A stretch of 41,722 bases of DNA from Cytophagales bacterium (GTDB taxonomy: Bacteria > Bacteroidota > Bacteroidia > Cytophagales > Cyclobacteriaceae). The notes beneath the pieces are model-generated. The model made no database searches and was not told the origin of the DNA. It saw only the letters and a list, made by a program, of their open reading frames with translations. The stretch is taken from positions 1 to 41,722 of the forward strand of contig JAKSDQ010000335.1 in the NCBI GenBank assembly GCA_022360015.1. Reading direction: 5' to 3'. This document shows, piece after piece, positions 23,812-32,729 of this stretch. Positions within the stretch are counted from its first letter, which is position 1, and each line of letters opens with the position of its first letter. The position numbers and the translations under genes were made by a program.

Positions 23812-24138
23812 TCATAGATTGATCCGATTCATGCGCATCTCCACAAGGTCGCGGTATGGCATCTTCAAAGCCTCGCTTAAAAAGGAGATACCGATCAAAT
23901 GCAGGGGCTGATCCTTGTTGTCCGCAAACCGGCTCAGAATAGTGTTAAGTTGTTTGTTATTCCAACCCAGGTGATGTCCGGATCAGATGAAATTTATGCT
24001 GGAAAAACCTGATTTTTTTCCGTCCATCAACAAGGCAAACGCCTCAGGATCTTTGGGTAAGACGATTCTTGTATTTAAAAAATCGTAGGCAGGTGCAAGC
24101 TCCCATTCTCCATCGAGGTCAATACAAGACAAGTCCGG
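23812..24138 (-). pseudogene. HipA-type kinase, C-terminal remnant
   Basis: The minus frame reads LDGEWELAPAYDFLNTRIVL with FALLMDGKKSGFS, the conserved end of the HipA kinase domain (aPaYDllnT). After an in-frame TGA (about 23982) it continues with ILSRFADNKDQPLHLIGISF and SEALKMPYRDLVEMRMNRI to a natural end. The N-terminal two-thirds, including the ATP-binding residues, are missing, and there is no HipB antitoxin nearby. Dead remnant of a toxin-antitoxin kinase. Confidence 0.75.
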
Positions 24139-27072
24139 CTATTTGATCACTACAATTTTCAAAGTGCTGATAATACCCTTACTTGTCACAATCCTGCATA
24201 AGTAAACGCCTGCATCTGCAGGCACTCCCCGCTCATTGTTACCATTCCAATAGACTTGCAACGTGGTTTGGTCTAACTGATAGGCTTTGATCAATCCGCC
24301 CTGAAGGGTTGTAATTTCAAGTGTCGCAGGATCATTGAGACGTTCTTCAAGCTGTATTATGGCACCGCCCCTGGTGGGGTTAGGATATATTTTTACAAAA
24401 TTCCGTTCTTCATCATGCAAACCGCTGATTACAGCCCTTTGGAAATCTTGTCCGTCTATATTTTCTTTCACACCGGCAAACGTTTTTTGTTCCGGAACAA
24501 AAGTAAACCCTTCTTTGAAAGGAATGACTGTACCTGACCACCCGGCAGGAACTTCAGCCTCGTAGTACCCGCTATTGTTAGTAAGGATTTCTCCGGGAAA
24601 CCCATCCAGTAATACCCCGGCAATAGGTTCACTGTTCGCGTTGGAGACCGTACCCGAAATCAAATAGTTTCCTGCATAAATTCCTGTAAAATGCTGATCT
24701 TCTTGCAAGCTGTTCAGATTATCGTAAGATCTGGATTCAGGTGAGAATGTATAGTCAGCCAATGTCGGACGGATGGTTCCGCTCCATTGTGCAGGTACTT
24801 CCGCTTCGTATTCTCCCAACGCATCGGTCGATACTGTTTGCGGCAGGCCGGTTAATGTTACCTGTTGCATGGGTGTTCCTGATTCATCTTTGATCGTTCC
24901 CTTGATCAGGTAGTTTCCTGAGAATGTAGCGGTAAAATTCAGGTCAGCGACAGATGATGTCAGGTTAGTAACGTCTATACTTTCGGGTGTGAAGGTATAA
25001 CCTTCCAGGACTGGGGTGATGATTCCGGACCAACCAGACGCTTCTCTGGTGTTGAACCGGCCATTGGCATCCGATTGAACATTCTCAGAAAATCCTGATA
25101 ACCGGACACTTTCGAGCGGGTTACCATCCTTGTCGATCACCGCCCCGGATAGCCCTGGCCGCTCCGTAATAACGGTTTGTGCGAGGCGGATGCCAGCATC
25201 GTTAATGTATTGCAGCACTGCGAGATTACCCCGGCGCTTTACCCTTATCGGACCAGTATGTGATCCTCCGCGCGCTACCCTGCCCCGCCCCCCAAAGGGT
25301 GTGGTGTTAAGGGGATTATGGGAGGGGCTGGTGCCATAAAATGTTGGAGAATAAAAGTCTTTACATATTTCATTAACATTACCGGTCATGTCATAAATAC
25401 CCAATTCATTGGGCTTGTACTGGCCTACCGGACTGGTATAGCGGGGATTAAGGGGATCGTCAAACGGAACACCCAGGTTATGGGCTGCTACTTCATTCAA
25501 GTCATTGCTGCCGCTGTATAGGTAACCTTCACTCCTGTTTCCTCCCATTGCAGCATACTCCCACTCTGCCTCGGTCGGCAAGCGGTAATTGTTTCCCAGC
25601 CAACGGGCAAACCAGGCGGCCCCATCATAAGTCATAAACTTTACCGGATGATTTTCAAAAAAAGGATCCAACTCAAAGGAGGTACCATTCCAGATAATCG
25701 GCGAATCGAAGGGCACTTCATAACCTATGGAGCGGTCTGTACGGGTAGCATCAAACACCTGGCACAAATGCCTGCCGTTAAAGGTGACATTTTTGTAGAG
25801 GAATGAAAGCCTCCTGTGCGCCCTTAATGAATTGACCAGACTGGTATTTTCAACAATACTATTGAGGAAAGCCACATAGTGCTGATTCACAACTTCATAT
25901 TTGGCTATCAGGAAATCATCCAATCTTACTTCATGGGGTGGCTTTTCGTCCGGTTCCAGGTCGCTTCCCATAATGAAAGTTCCACCTTCCACATAGACGG
26001 TCTCAATGGAAAAGTCAGGTCTGTTACCCCAGGTGGTGAACGAAAAAACCGGATAACTTTCCATAAAGCCTGTGCCGTCTTTTACGACCACTTTCCAGTA
26101 ATGCCGTCCATATGCTGCCAGCGTATGTTGGTAAGTATTTGTTGTGAGACCTGATGCGATAAGGTGTTGGGGGTTAGGATCCTGTCCCACATATAAATCA
26201 TAAGTCAACGGGTCATTATCTTTATCTGTGGCCTCCTCCCAACTGAAAGTAACCCGGAAAGTGGTGTTGGTTTTTCCGTCGGAGGGAGCCAGCAGGTTAC
26301 CAGGCACAGGTTGATCGGGAACATAGTTTTCAACCTGAAAGCTATGTATATCTGAAGAGGAAAGATAGCCATTATAGCCATCCACGGCTGCTACGCGCCA
26401 GTAATAATAGCCCTGGTCCTCCAGGCTGTTCAGGTCAAATTCCGTAACGGTCAAACTGGTTGCCACGGGCTGAAGATTATTCGGAACGCGACCTACATAA
26501 ACATTGTAAGTTACGGGATCGCCGTCCGGATCCGTACTGGCCTGCCAGGATAAGGTAACATCTTTCAAAACATCTGTGGCCCCATCGGTGGGATACAAGG
26601 ATACTGGCTTTGACGGTAGACTGTTCTCCCTGGCTGTAGAGAAGGTAAACACTGCACTTGAGGTTTCTCCACCATTGCCATCTTTAGCCACCACTTTCCA
26701 GTAGTAAGTGGTTTCTGCTGTAACCAATGCTTCGGAATTTATATATTCCATGGTATTTCCTAAAAGGGTGACGAATTCAAGGCTTCCATTATTCCTCATC
26801 CACCCGTTATACAAATTAGACGCAAGCAACGGTGGATCTGAGGTTGTACCAAAATAGAGGTCATACCGGATTTCGTCACCATCACTATCTGTGGCAATAT
26901 ACCACTGCAGATAGTTAAGTCCGGGAGGAAGCTTAGTCGCACCATTTAGAGGAAAGGCCCAGGTAGGAGCAGTGGGTGGTGTATTGGCCATAACCTGGGT
27001 TACTGTAAATGTAAAAAAATACAATACTGGTAGTAGAAAAATGCCTCTCATAGCTATATTTTGGTGATTCAA
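24139..27072 (-). CDS. T9SS-exported multidomain protein with a cysteine-less SUMF1/FGE fold
   Basis: This 977-residue protein has a signal peptide (about 1-29) and three fibronectin-III-like units (about 30-345), each with a DxDGDxxxYDLYxG-type motif. An FGE-sulfatase (SUMF1-type) domain follows (about 355-650: VEGGTFIMGS, YRLPTEAEWEYAA, GIYDMTGNVNEIC, RVARGGSHTGPIRVKRRG). Three carboxypeptidase-regulatory-like repeats (VPAGWSGTV type) and a T9SS type A sorting domain (about 890-977: KIYPNPTRGG, GVYLCRIVTSKG) complete it. Formylglycine-generating enzymes need two cysteines just after RGGS; here those positions are Gly and Lys, so this is not a working enzyme. It is divergent from a sulfatase. 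Role probably surface binding. Confidence 0.9.
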   Translation of the reverse strand: MNHQNIAMRGIFLLPVLYFFTFTVTQVMANTPPTAPTWAFPLNGATKLPPGLNYLQWYIATDSDGDEIRYDLYFGTTSDPPLLASNLYNGWMRNNGSLEFVTLLGNTMEYINSEALVTAETTYYWKVVAKDGNGGETSSAVFTFSTARENSLPSKPVSLYPTDGATDVLKDVTLSWQASTDPDGDPVTYNVYVGRVPNNLQPVATSLTVTEFDLNSLEDQGYYYWRVAAVDGYNGYLSSSDIHSFQVENYVPDQPVPGNLLAPSDGKTNTTFRVTFSWEEATDKDNDPLTYDLYVGQDPNPQHLIASGLTTNTYQHTLAAYGRHYWKVVVKDGTGFMESYPVFSFTTWGNRPDFSIETVYVEGGTFIMGSDLEPDEKPPHEVRLDDFLIAKYEVVNQHYVAFLNSIVENTSLVNSLRAHRRLSFLYKNVTFNGRHLCQVFDATRTDRSIGYEVPFDSPIIWNGTSFELDPFFENHPVKFMTYDGAAWFARWLGNNYRLPTEAEWEYAAMGGNRSEGYLYSGSNDLNEVAAHNLGVPFDDPLNPRYTSPVGQYKPNELGIYDMTGNVNEICKDFYSPTFYGTSPSHNPLNTTPFGGRGRVARGGSHTGPIRVKRRGNLAVLQYINDAGIRLAQTVITERPGLSGAVIDKDGNPLESVRLSGFSENVQSDANGRFNTREASGWSGIITPVLEGYTFTPESIDVTNLTSSVADLNFTATFSGNYLIKGTIKDESGTPMQQVTLTGLPQTVSTDALGEYEAEVPAQWSGTIRPTLADYTFSPESRSYDNLNSLQEDQHFTGIYAGNYLISGTVSNANSEPIAGVLLDGFPGEILTNNSGYYEAEVPAGWSGTVIPFKEGFTFVPEQKTFAGVKENIDGQDFQRAVISGLHDEERNFVKIYPNPTRGGAIIQLEERLNDPATLEITTLQGGLIKAYQLDQTTLQVYWNGNNERGVPADAGVYLCRIVTSKGIISTLKIVVIK

Positions 27073-27078
27073 TCTAAA

Positions 27079-27345
27079 TTAGTTAATGTGTTCTTGCAAA
27101 AAATCAAAAAATGTTTCAGCAAAAAATGCGTTCCCTGTATTGTATGAATACCTGCAACCATGAGTTAAGTAACCAATTCCGGACACGAAATATATGTATT
27201 TCCTGCACAGATAGCCTCCTGTCCCGATCAATTGCTTTGATTCATCCTTTCGTATCGATACCTTTATTCCGGCAGAAAGCCTAACGGCCCCCAACGGGAA
27301 CACGAAACTAAACCCAATGGCCTTGGCAGGAAAACAACTACCTTA
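27079..27345 (-). other. weak open frame in the FGE-like/sulfatase spacer
   Basis: An open frame without a convincing start (GTG at 27303) reads KVSIRKDESKQLIGTGGY and ends 6 nt before the FGE-like gene start. Composition is partly protein-like but no family is recognised. It might be a decayed gene end. Confidence 0.2.
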
Positions 27346-27405
27346 AAATAGTACGAGCAAAAAAAACAAAGTACCATGGCACGAACGTCACGTCATTAAA
27401 ACCCA

Positions 27406-27436
27406 GTCATAGCATGACTCCAAGTCATACTATGAC
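27406..27436. promoter_or_regulatory. tandem 13-bp palindrome, sulfatase copy
   Basis: GTCATAGCATGAC (27406-27418) and GTCATACTATGAC (27424-27436) have centres 18 bp apart. The proximal box ends 18 nt before the sulfatase ATG. Overall, 31 of 36 positions match the element before the ACP gene at 16737-16772. Being so near the start codon, it is placed to block initiation or to act as a leader element. Confidence 0.6.
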
Positions 27437-27454
27437 TACAACGAAAATAATGCT

Positions 27455-29017
27455 ATGAAACCAAATCATAAAAACAATCTCTTCACCAGCCTTCTTTTGT
27501 CAGGAATTTGCCTTTTTTCCTGCACACAAAAACAAGATTCCAGACCGAACATTGTGTTAATAATGGCAGACGACATCGGGGTTTCAGATATCGGATGTTA
27601 TGGAGGTGAAATCCAAACACCCAATATTGACCGGCTGGCGAATGAAGGGTTGCGTTTCGCCACTTTTTATAATATGGCCAAGTGCAACCCTACCCGCAGC
27701 TCCATGCTGACAGGGCTTTATTCTGGGGGAAATGGTGCAGTGCACCTCGCCCAATTGACCAAAAAGGCAGGTTACTTCAATATCATGAGCGGTAAGGAAC
27801 ACTTTGACAAATGGGTGCCGGAGTATTGCAAGGCTGAAAATGTATTTGATCACTCCTTCTATTTTTGGGCCACCACTGAATATTTCCTCCCACCTTCAGG
27901 CGAGTTTACACGCCCTTTTTTCCTGGAAGGACAACAATTAAAATCCGATGAAATCGAATATGAGAAGTCCCCGATGTATAAAACTGATTTTATCACCGGT
28001 TATGCCTTGAAATGGCTTGATGAAGCTTTTGAAAAAGAAGAGCCATTTTTCCTTTACCTGCCCTATCACGCGGCCCACTACCCGTTGCAGGCAAGGCCGG
28101 AAGACATTTCCAAATACAGGGGAAAATATCTGGCAGGATGGGATTCGTTGCGACAACAGCGGTTTTCCAAAATGCAGGAACTTGGGGTATTGCCGGTAAA
28201 CAGCAAGTTAAGCCCACCGGAAGGCAATCTCAATAAATTCAGAGGGCCGTTAGTGCCTAGTTACACAAATTATTATCAGTGGGAAAGCCTGTCTGATAGG
28301 CAAAAGGACGCTCTGGATTTAGAGATGGCCGTTTTTGCGGCGATTATAGATCGCATGGATCGAAATATAGGCAGGGTGTTGAATGCACTGGAAAAAAGCG
28401 GTGAACTGGAGAATACGTTGATCATGTTTTTGGTCGACAATGGGTCATGTCCATTTTACACCAATAAGGTCAAAGATGTACCCCCGGGGCCGGCTCATTC
28501 CTACTGGAGTCTAAGGGCTACCTGGGCTAATCTGGGCAACACACCTTACAGGCAATACAAGCAATGTGGCCATGAAGGCGGGAGTCATACCCCGTTTATC
28601 GCTTACTGGCCCGGTGTGATCACCGAAAACACCATCACCCATCAACCGGGACATGTTGTTGACATGGCCCCAACATTTTTGGATATCCTGGATATGGAAT
28701 ATCCTGATTCGGTAAATGGTTACGCTACACTTCCATTGCATGGAAGTTCACTATTACCGGTTTTTCAAGGTAAAAAACGCCAGGAACCCGCCTATTTTAT
28801 CTCCGGTCTGGACAAATTCAGGATGTTTCGAAGTGGTAATTACAAAATTGTACGTTTGAATGGCAGGGACTGGGAATTATACAATATCGAGGACGACCCT
28901 ACCGAATTAAATGATCTGGCAAAAGATTTTCCTGAAAAAGTCGATGAATTATCCGGTTATTACAACCGGGTTGATAATGACATGGCGGCAACAGCAAATG
29001 CTGGGCCGGGAGATTGA
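27455..29017 (+). CDS. lipoprotein sulfatase, Cys-type active site
   Basis: This 520-residue protein has a lipoprotein signal (LLSGICLFSC, Cys23). The sulfatase domain carries PNIVLIMADDIGVSD (first metal-binding acidic pair) and the active-site motif C77-N-P-T-R81 within AKCNPTRSSMLTG, followed by FFLYLPYHAAHYPLQA and MFLVDNGSCPF. The Cys must be oxidised to formylglycine for sulfate-ester hydrolysis. The adjacent FGE-like protein lacks the catalytic cysteines, so a maturase must be encoded elsewhere. It resembles arylsulfatase A-like enzymes used on algal or host sulfated glycans; substrate is unknown. A tandem palindrome precedes it. Confidence 0.94.
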   Translation: MKPNHKNNLFTSLLLSGICLFSCTQKQDSRPNIVLIMADDIGVSDIGCYGGEIQTPNIDRLANEGLRFATFYNMAKCNPTRSSMLTGLYSGGNGAVHLAQLTKKAGYFNIMSGKEHFDKWVPEYCKAENVFDHSFYFWATTEYFLPPSGEFTRPFFLEGQQLKSDEIEYEKSPMYKTDFITGYALKWLDEAFEKEEPFFLYLPYHAAHYPLQARPEDISKYRGKYLAGWDSLRQQRFSKMQELGVLPVNSKLSPPEGNLNKFRGPLVPSYTNYYQWESLSDRQKDALDLEMAVFAAIIDRMDRNIGRVLNALEKSGELENTLIMFLVDNGSCPFYTNKVKDVPPGPAHSYWSLRATWANLGNTPYRQYKQCGHEGGSHTPFIAYWPGVITENTITHQPGHVVDMAPTFLDILDMEYPDSVNGYATLPLHGSSLLPVFQGKKRQEPAYFISGLDKFRMFRSGNYKIVRLNGRDWELYNIEDDPTELNDLAKDFPEKVDELSGYYNRVDNDMAATANAGPGD

Positions 29018-29033
29018 GCCTTAAATTTACTCG

Positions 29034-29515
29034 CTAGTCATCGACCGCCTGAAATACCGGTTGCCGGAACATCCGGCCTGTTTTGTCAGATGTTTTTCCC
29101 TGGGTTTGCTTCAAAAGTACGCCAATGATTTTCTCTTCGGGATCTGCAAAGTATTGTGTATTAAAATACCCTCCCCAATCAAAAGTTCATTTACTGCCAA
29201 TGCCGCCCATGTCCTGTCCCTTTTGGTTTACCACACCGAATGCAAGGCCATAATGCTTGCCATTCCCTTGCCAAGTATAAGCTTCACCTGGATTATGATG
29301 CAAAGGTAGCCTCGCAAGTTTTTGAGCACTTTCGCCGATAGCTATAGCTTCGGTGGTAAACAGATCGGTGATACCGGCTTTATGGTATATCTTTCTGAAA
29401 CGCTCCTCACTGTCAATCACACCATAACCCAAACCTGAAGTGTGTGTCAAAAGATGGCGAATGGTCATGTGGGTTAGGGTGACCACCCCCGGAATGTCGT
29501 CATTTTCATTGGAAA
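29034..29515 (-). pseudogene. beta-lactamase-family serine hydrolase, truncated with an in-frame stop
   Basis: The frame contains MTIRHLLTHTSGLGYG and LPLHHNPGEAYTW. After a TGA at about 29190 it goes on with TFDWGGYFNTQYFADPEEKI to a natural stop at 29034. These are class C-type (penicillin-binding/EstB-like) hydrolase segments. The N-terminal third with the SxxK nucleophile is missing, and a TAA lies directly before the remaining frame. It is convergent with the sulfatase. Clearly non-functional. Confidence 0.8.
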
Positions 29516-29595
29516 CTTAAGTTACAAACTTAAGCCAGGGCAGGCGTAAACTGACGACTATATCCTTGAGAGGACAGCGGGGTGTCACACGCCGG

Positions 29596-30921
29596 TTAAG
29601 AAGTAATAGCCCCAGCCACGGTAGCAGTGAGCATACATGCAATCGTGGCGGCCAATAAGGCTTTCATACCCAGCCGGGATAAGTTGCTCTGTTGATTTGG
29701 CGCCATGCCACCAATACCTCCTATCTGTATGGCAATGGAACTAAAATTTGAAAAGCCACAAAGTACATAAGTAGCAATGACCAAAGGCTTTCCTGTAAGC
29801 ACCTCGGCAGTTTTTTCGGGATCGATCATTTTGGATAAGTTCTCATAGGCAATGAACTCATTAATCACTGTTTTTTGTCCTATAAGGCTGCCTACCCTCA
29901 GGGTTTCGCCCCATTCTACGCCCATGACAAAGGCAAATAACCGGAAAACCTGCCCAAGCATATACTGCAACGAAAACCCCTCGAACTGGCCATTGGTGGA
30001 ACTTATGACGAATTCGTTCAGGCCGGTATATTCCCCCACTACGCCCACAAAAAAGCCATTCAATGCATAAATTATCGCGATGAAGGCCAACAACATGGCC
30101 CCGATATTAGCTGCTAGTTTAAGTCCTACCGTGGTACCATTTGACAGTGCATCTATAAAATTCACCCCGATACTTTCTTTACTCACCTGAAGCCTGGAAT
30201 CTATATTTTCCGGATGGATTTCAGGGATAATTATTTTAGACACCACGATGGCTGCGGGAGCATTCATGATCGAGGCACTGAGCAGATATGCCGCAAACCT
30301 GGTTTGCTCGTCAATGTCCTCTCCGCCTAGCAACGAAACATAAGCTGCCAGAACGGCTCCGGCCATGGTAGCCATGCCACCGGTCATCAAACACATCAAC
30401 TCTGATTGGGTCATCCTGGAAATAAAAGGCCTTACCAACAGGGGTGCTTCAGTCTGGCCAAGAAAAATATTTCCGGCGGCAGACATGCTTTCAGCCCCGG
30501 ATAAACGCATGGTGCGGGCCATGACCCAGGCGATACCATAGACGATTTTTTGCAAAATCCCCAAGTAATATAAACCCGTGGATACAGCCGAAAAGAAAAT
30601 AACAGTAGGCAATACCTGGAAAGCAAACAAAAAACCCAGGCTATGCTTCACCTCCGGGTCTTCGAAACTATTTTTGGCCAGGTCGGAAAAGAGAAATATC
30701 GCACCATCGCGGGCAAAACCTAAAAAGGTCACAAATCCATAGCTGATAGCTTCAAAGATCCCAACGACTACCGGTACCTGTGTAATCAGCACGCCAAAAA
30801 TAATCTGGAGCAGCATACCAATGCCAACCAGCTTCCAATCAATGCGCTTTTTGTTCGTTGAAAATACATAGGCCACCCCTAGCAAAACTAAAATGCCAAA
30901 TAAACCTCTGAGGTAATCCAT
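29596..30921 (-). CDS. nupC: concentrative nucleoside transporter (NupC/CNT family)
   Basis: This 441-residue inner-membrane protein has the CNT arrangement. N-terminal helices (LRGLFGILVLLGVAYVFS, VGIGMLLQIIFGVLI) are followed by the hairpin/core motifs GNIFLGQTEAPLLVRPFI and MTGGMATMAGAVLAAYV, and a C-terminal gate-like helix set (ATYVLCGFSNFSSIAIQIGG). It takes up nucleosides with Na+ or H+. It follows the bifunctional nuclease gene after a terminator-like hairpin, which may make it a separate or attenuated unit. Confidence 0.93.
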   Translation of the reverse strand: MDYLRGLFGILVLLGVAYVFSTNKKRIDWKLVGIGMLLQIIFGVLITQVPVVVGIFEAISYGFVTFLGFARDGAIFLFSDLAKNSFEDPEVKHSLGFLFAFQVLPTVIFFSAVSTGLYYLGILQKIVYGIAWVMARTMRLSGAESMSAAGNIFLGQTEAPLLVRPFISRMTQSELMCLMTGGMATMAGAVLAAYVSLLGGEDIDEQTRFAAYLLSASIMNAPAAIVVSKIIIPEIHPENIDSRLQVSKESIGVNFIDALSNGTTVGLKLAANIGAMLLAFIAIIYALNGFFVGVVGEYTGLNEFVISSTNGQFEGFSLQYMLGQVFRLFAFVMGVEWGETLRVGSLIGQKTVINEFIAYENLSKMIDPEKTAEVLTGKPLVIATYVLCGFSNFSSIAIQIGGIGGMAPNQQSNLSRLGMKALLAATIACMLTATVAGAITS

Positions 30922-30950
30922 AAGTGAAGGTTAATGATAAATACCGCTAA

Positions 30951-30988
30951 AAATAAAAAAAGCCTTACCTTTCGGAAAGACTTTTTTT
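30951..30988. terminator. bidirectional terminator-like hairpin between the nuclease and nupC genes
   Basis: AAAGCCTTACC (30959-30969) pairs with GGAAAGACTTT (30974-30984) with two mismatches around TTTC. On the minus strand it is followed by TTTTTTATTT and on the plus strand by TTTT. It would end the minus-strand nuclease transcript. Confidence 0.65.
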
Positions 30989-31017
30989 ACATATCTCGAA
31001 TAAATGTCTTCGTCTGA

Positions 31018-31623
31018 TTAATTCCGCTTATTGATTTCATCCCTAATTTTAGCCGCCTCTTCATAATTCTCTTTCTTGAGGGCAGCATCCAATAATTCCT
31101 GAAGTTTTTCAGTTGAAAGATCTTTAAACTCCTTGGCATCTTTTTTTTCTTTCTTTACCACAGTTTTTTTGATTTCAGGCGCTTTTTCCCTGTCTGTATC
31201 TTCCTCCTCCTCATCTGAAAGTACAATCCCCGCTTCAGACAATATGGTTTCATAAGTATAAATCGGCACGTCAAACCGCAAGCCAATGGCTATGGCATCA
31301 GACGGTCTGGCATCTATTTCAATAATTTCCCCACCATTATCACACACTATTTTAGCAAAAAACACGCCTTCTTTTAGGTCTGAAATAATGATCTCGTCTA
31401 TTCTAAAGTTAAAATTATGGGCAAAAGACTTAAACAAATCATGTGTCATAGGCCTGTTCGGAATAATTTTCTCTATCTCGATAGCTATCGCCTGCGCCTC
31501 AAACATTCCTATGATAATTGGCAACCGTCTGTTTCCTTCGGTTTCTCCCAGCACCAAGGCAAACGAACCGGACTGTGATTGACTAGAAGAGAGACCTAAG
31601 ATTTCAAGTTTAATTTTATCCAC
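31018..31623 (-). CDS. bifunctional nuclease (DUF151) with C-terminal UVR motif
   Basis: This 201-residue protein has a DUF151/BFN domain (about 1-135: GSFALVLGETEGNRRLPIII, FFAKIVCDNGGEIIEIDARP, SDAIAIGLRFDVPI). An acidic/lysine-rich linker follows (EEEEDTDREKAPEIKK), and then a UvrB/UvrC-type motif at about 170-200 (KLQELLDAALKKENYEEAAK). BFN proteins were reported to have DNase and RNase activity in plants; the bacterial role is unclear. The BFN-UVR fusion beside etfBA is a common Bacteroidota arrangement. Confidence 0.92.
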   Translation of the reverse strand: MDKIKLEILGLSSSQSQSGSFALVLGETEGNRRLPIIIGMFEAQAIAIEIEKIIPNRPMTHDLFKSFAHNFNFRIDEIIISDLKEGVFFAKIVCDNGGEIIEIDARPSDAIAIGLRFDVPIYTYETILSEAGIVLSDEEEEDTDREKAPEIKKTVVKKEKKDAKEFKDLSTEKLQELLDAALKKENYEEAAKIRDEINKRN

Positions 31624-31659
31624 GGTAACAAAAGTTGGCTAACACAAACATACCAAATA

Positions 31660-31708
31660 AAAAAAAAACAGGTAAGTATCTAAATAATTATTTTCACTTA
31701 CCCGTTTT
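31660..31708 (-). terminator. terminator after etfA
   Basis: On the minus strand AAAACGGGTAAGT (31696-31708) pairs with ACTTACCTGTTTT (31665-31677) with one mismatch, around an 18-nt AT-rich loop. It is followed by a long T-run (31657-31668). It separates etfBA from the nuclease gene. Confidence 0.75.
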
Positions 31709-31728
31709 GAATATAATAATGTATTTTA

Positions 31729-32685
31729 TTAATTACTATTTTTCAGGGCTTCAGTTAATTTCGGAATAACCTCAAATGCATCGCCCACTATGCCATAGTC
31801 AGCAGCTTTAAAAAATGGTGCTTCCCCATCTTTATTGATAACGACAATCACTTTTGACGAGTTAACCCCGGCCAGATGCTGGATAGCCCCTGAAATTCCC
31901 ACGGCAATATAAAGATTGGGACTTACCTTTATACCGGTCTGACCTACGTGTTCGTGATGAGGCCGCCATTCCATGTCCGAAACCGGCTTACTGCAGCCTG
32001 TAGCCGCTCCCAAGGTCTTTGCCAGATCTTCAATCATGCCCCAGTTTTCAGGCCCTTTCAAACCGCGACCTCCTGATACTACAATCTCAGCTTCAGGCAA
32101 TAATACCTGGCCGGTAGCCTTCTCGGTGCCCGTAATAGTGGCGCTGAAGTCCGTTTCTTGTACTGCAGGGGAAAAGGTTTCAACGGTAGCCGACGCGCCG
32201 TCTTCTTTCAAAGTAGCCGCATTTTTTTTGATGGCAATAATCTTTTTTTCCCCGTTCATGGCTACTATGGCGAAAGCCTTACCGGTATAAATACTACGTT
32301 TCACTTTAAAGCCATCGGTGGTATCCGGAAGATCCACAACATTTGACGCCAAAGCGGCGTCGGTTTTGATGGCTACCCTGGCCGATACGGCATCACCCAG
32401 GGATGATTTAGCTAAGACCAAAATGTTCGCTCCCTCCTTTTCCATCGCCTCTGCAATGGCCGAGGCGTAAGCCTGTATAACGCCTTGATCAAATTTTTCT
32501 TCGGCAACATGCAAAACTTTCTTTGCACCCGCCTTCCCGGTGTTTTCCAATTCACTGGTTTGCACATTGTTTCCCAGGGCGATAGCGGTTACATCATCTC
32601 CCAGATGGGCAGCATAAGATACTGCCTCGAGAGAGGACTTTTTAACGATCCCCTCATCGTGCTCTATAAAAACTAATATTGACAT
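31729..32685 (-). CDS. etfA: electron transfer flavoprotein, alpha subunit
   Basis: This 318-residue protein has an N-terminal domain (MSILVFIEHDEG) and the C-terminal FAD domain with its signature VGQTGIKVSPNLYIAVGISG, then INKDGEAPFFKAADYGIVGD. It pairs with EtfB to pass electrons from acyl-CoA and other dehydrogenases to the quinone pool. It follows etfB by 44 nt and ends at a strong terminator. Length and motifs are normal. Confidence 0.97.
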   Translation of the reverse strand: MSILVFIEHDEGIVKKSSLEAVSYAAHLGDDVTAIALGNNVQTSELENTGKAGAKKVLHVAEEKFDQGVIQAYASAIAEAMEKEGANILVLAKSSLGDAVSARVAIKTDAALASNVVDLPDTTDGFKVKRSIYTGKAFAIVAMNGEKKIIAIKKNAATLKEDGASATVETFSPAVQETDFSATITGTEKATGQVLLPEAEIVVSGGRGLKGPENWGMIEDLAKTLGAATGCSKPVSDMEWRPHHEHVGQTGIKVSPNLYIAVGISGAIQHLAGVNSSKVIVVINKDGEAPFFKAADYGIVGDAFEVIPKLTEALKNSN

Positions 32686-32729
32686 GTCGTACTATATAAT
32701 GCTTTCAAAACTCATTCAATGAAGAGACA

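Noticed and set aside
24139-27072. Annotation as an active formylglycine-generating enzyme for the neighbouring sulfatase
   Set aside because: Both active-site cysteine positions after RGGS are replaced (Gly, Lys), and the protein has a T9SS export signal.
30951-30988. Considered as a protein-binding palindrome
   Set aside because: T-tracts on both sides and its position at a gene end make a bidirectional terminator the simpler reading.
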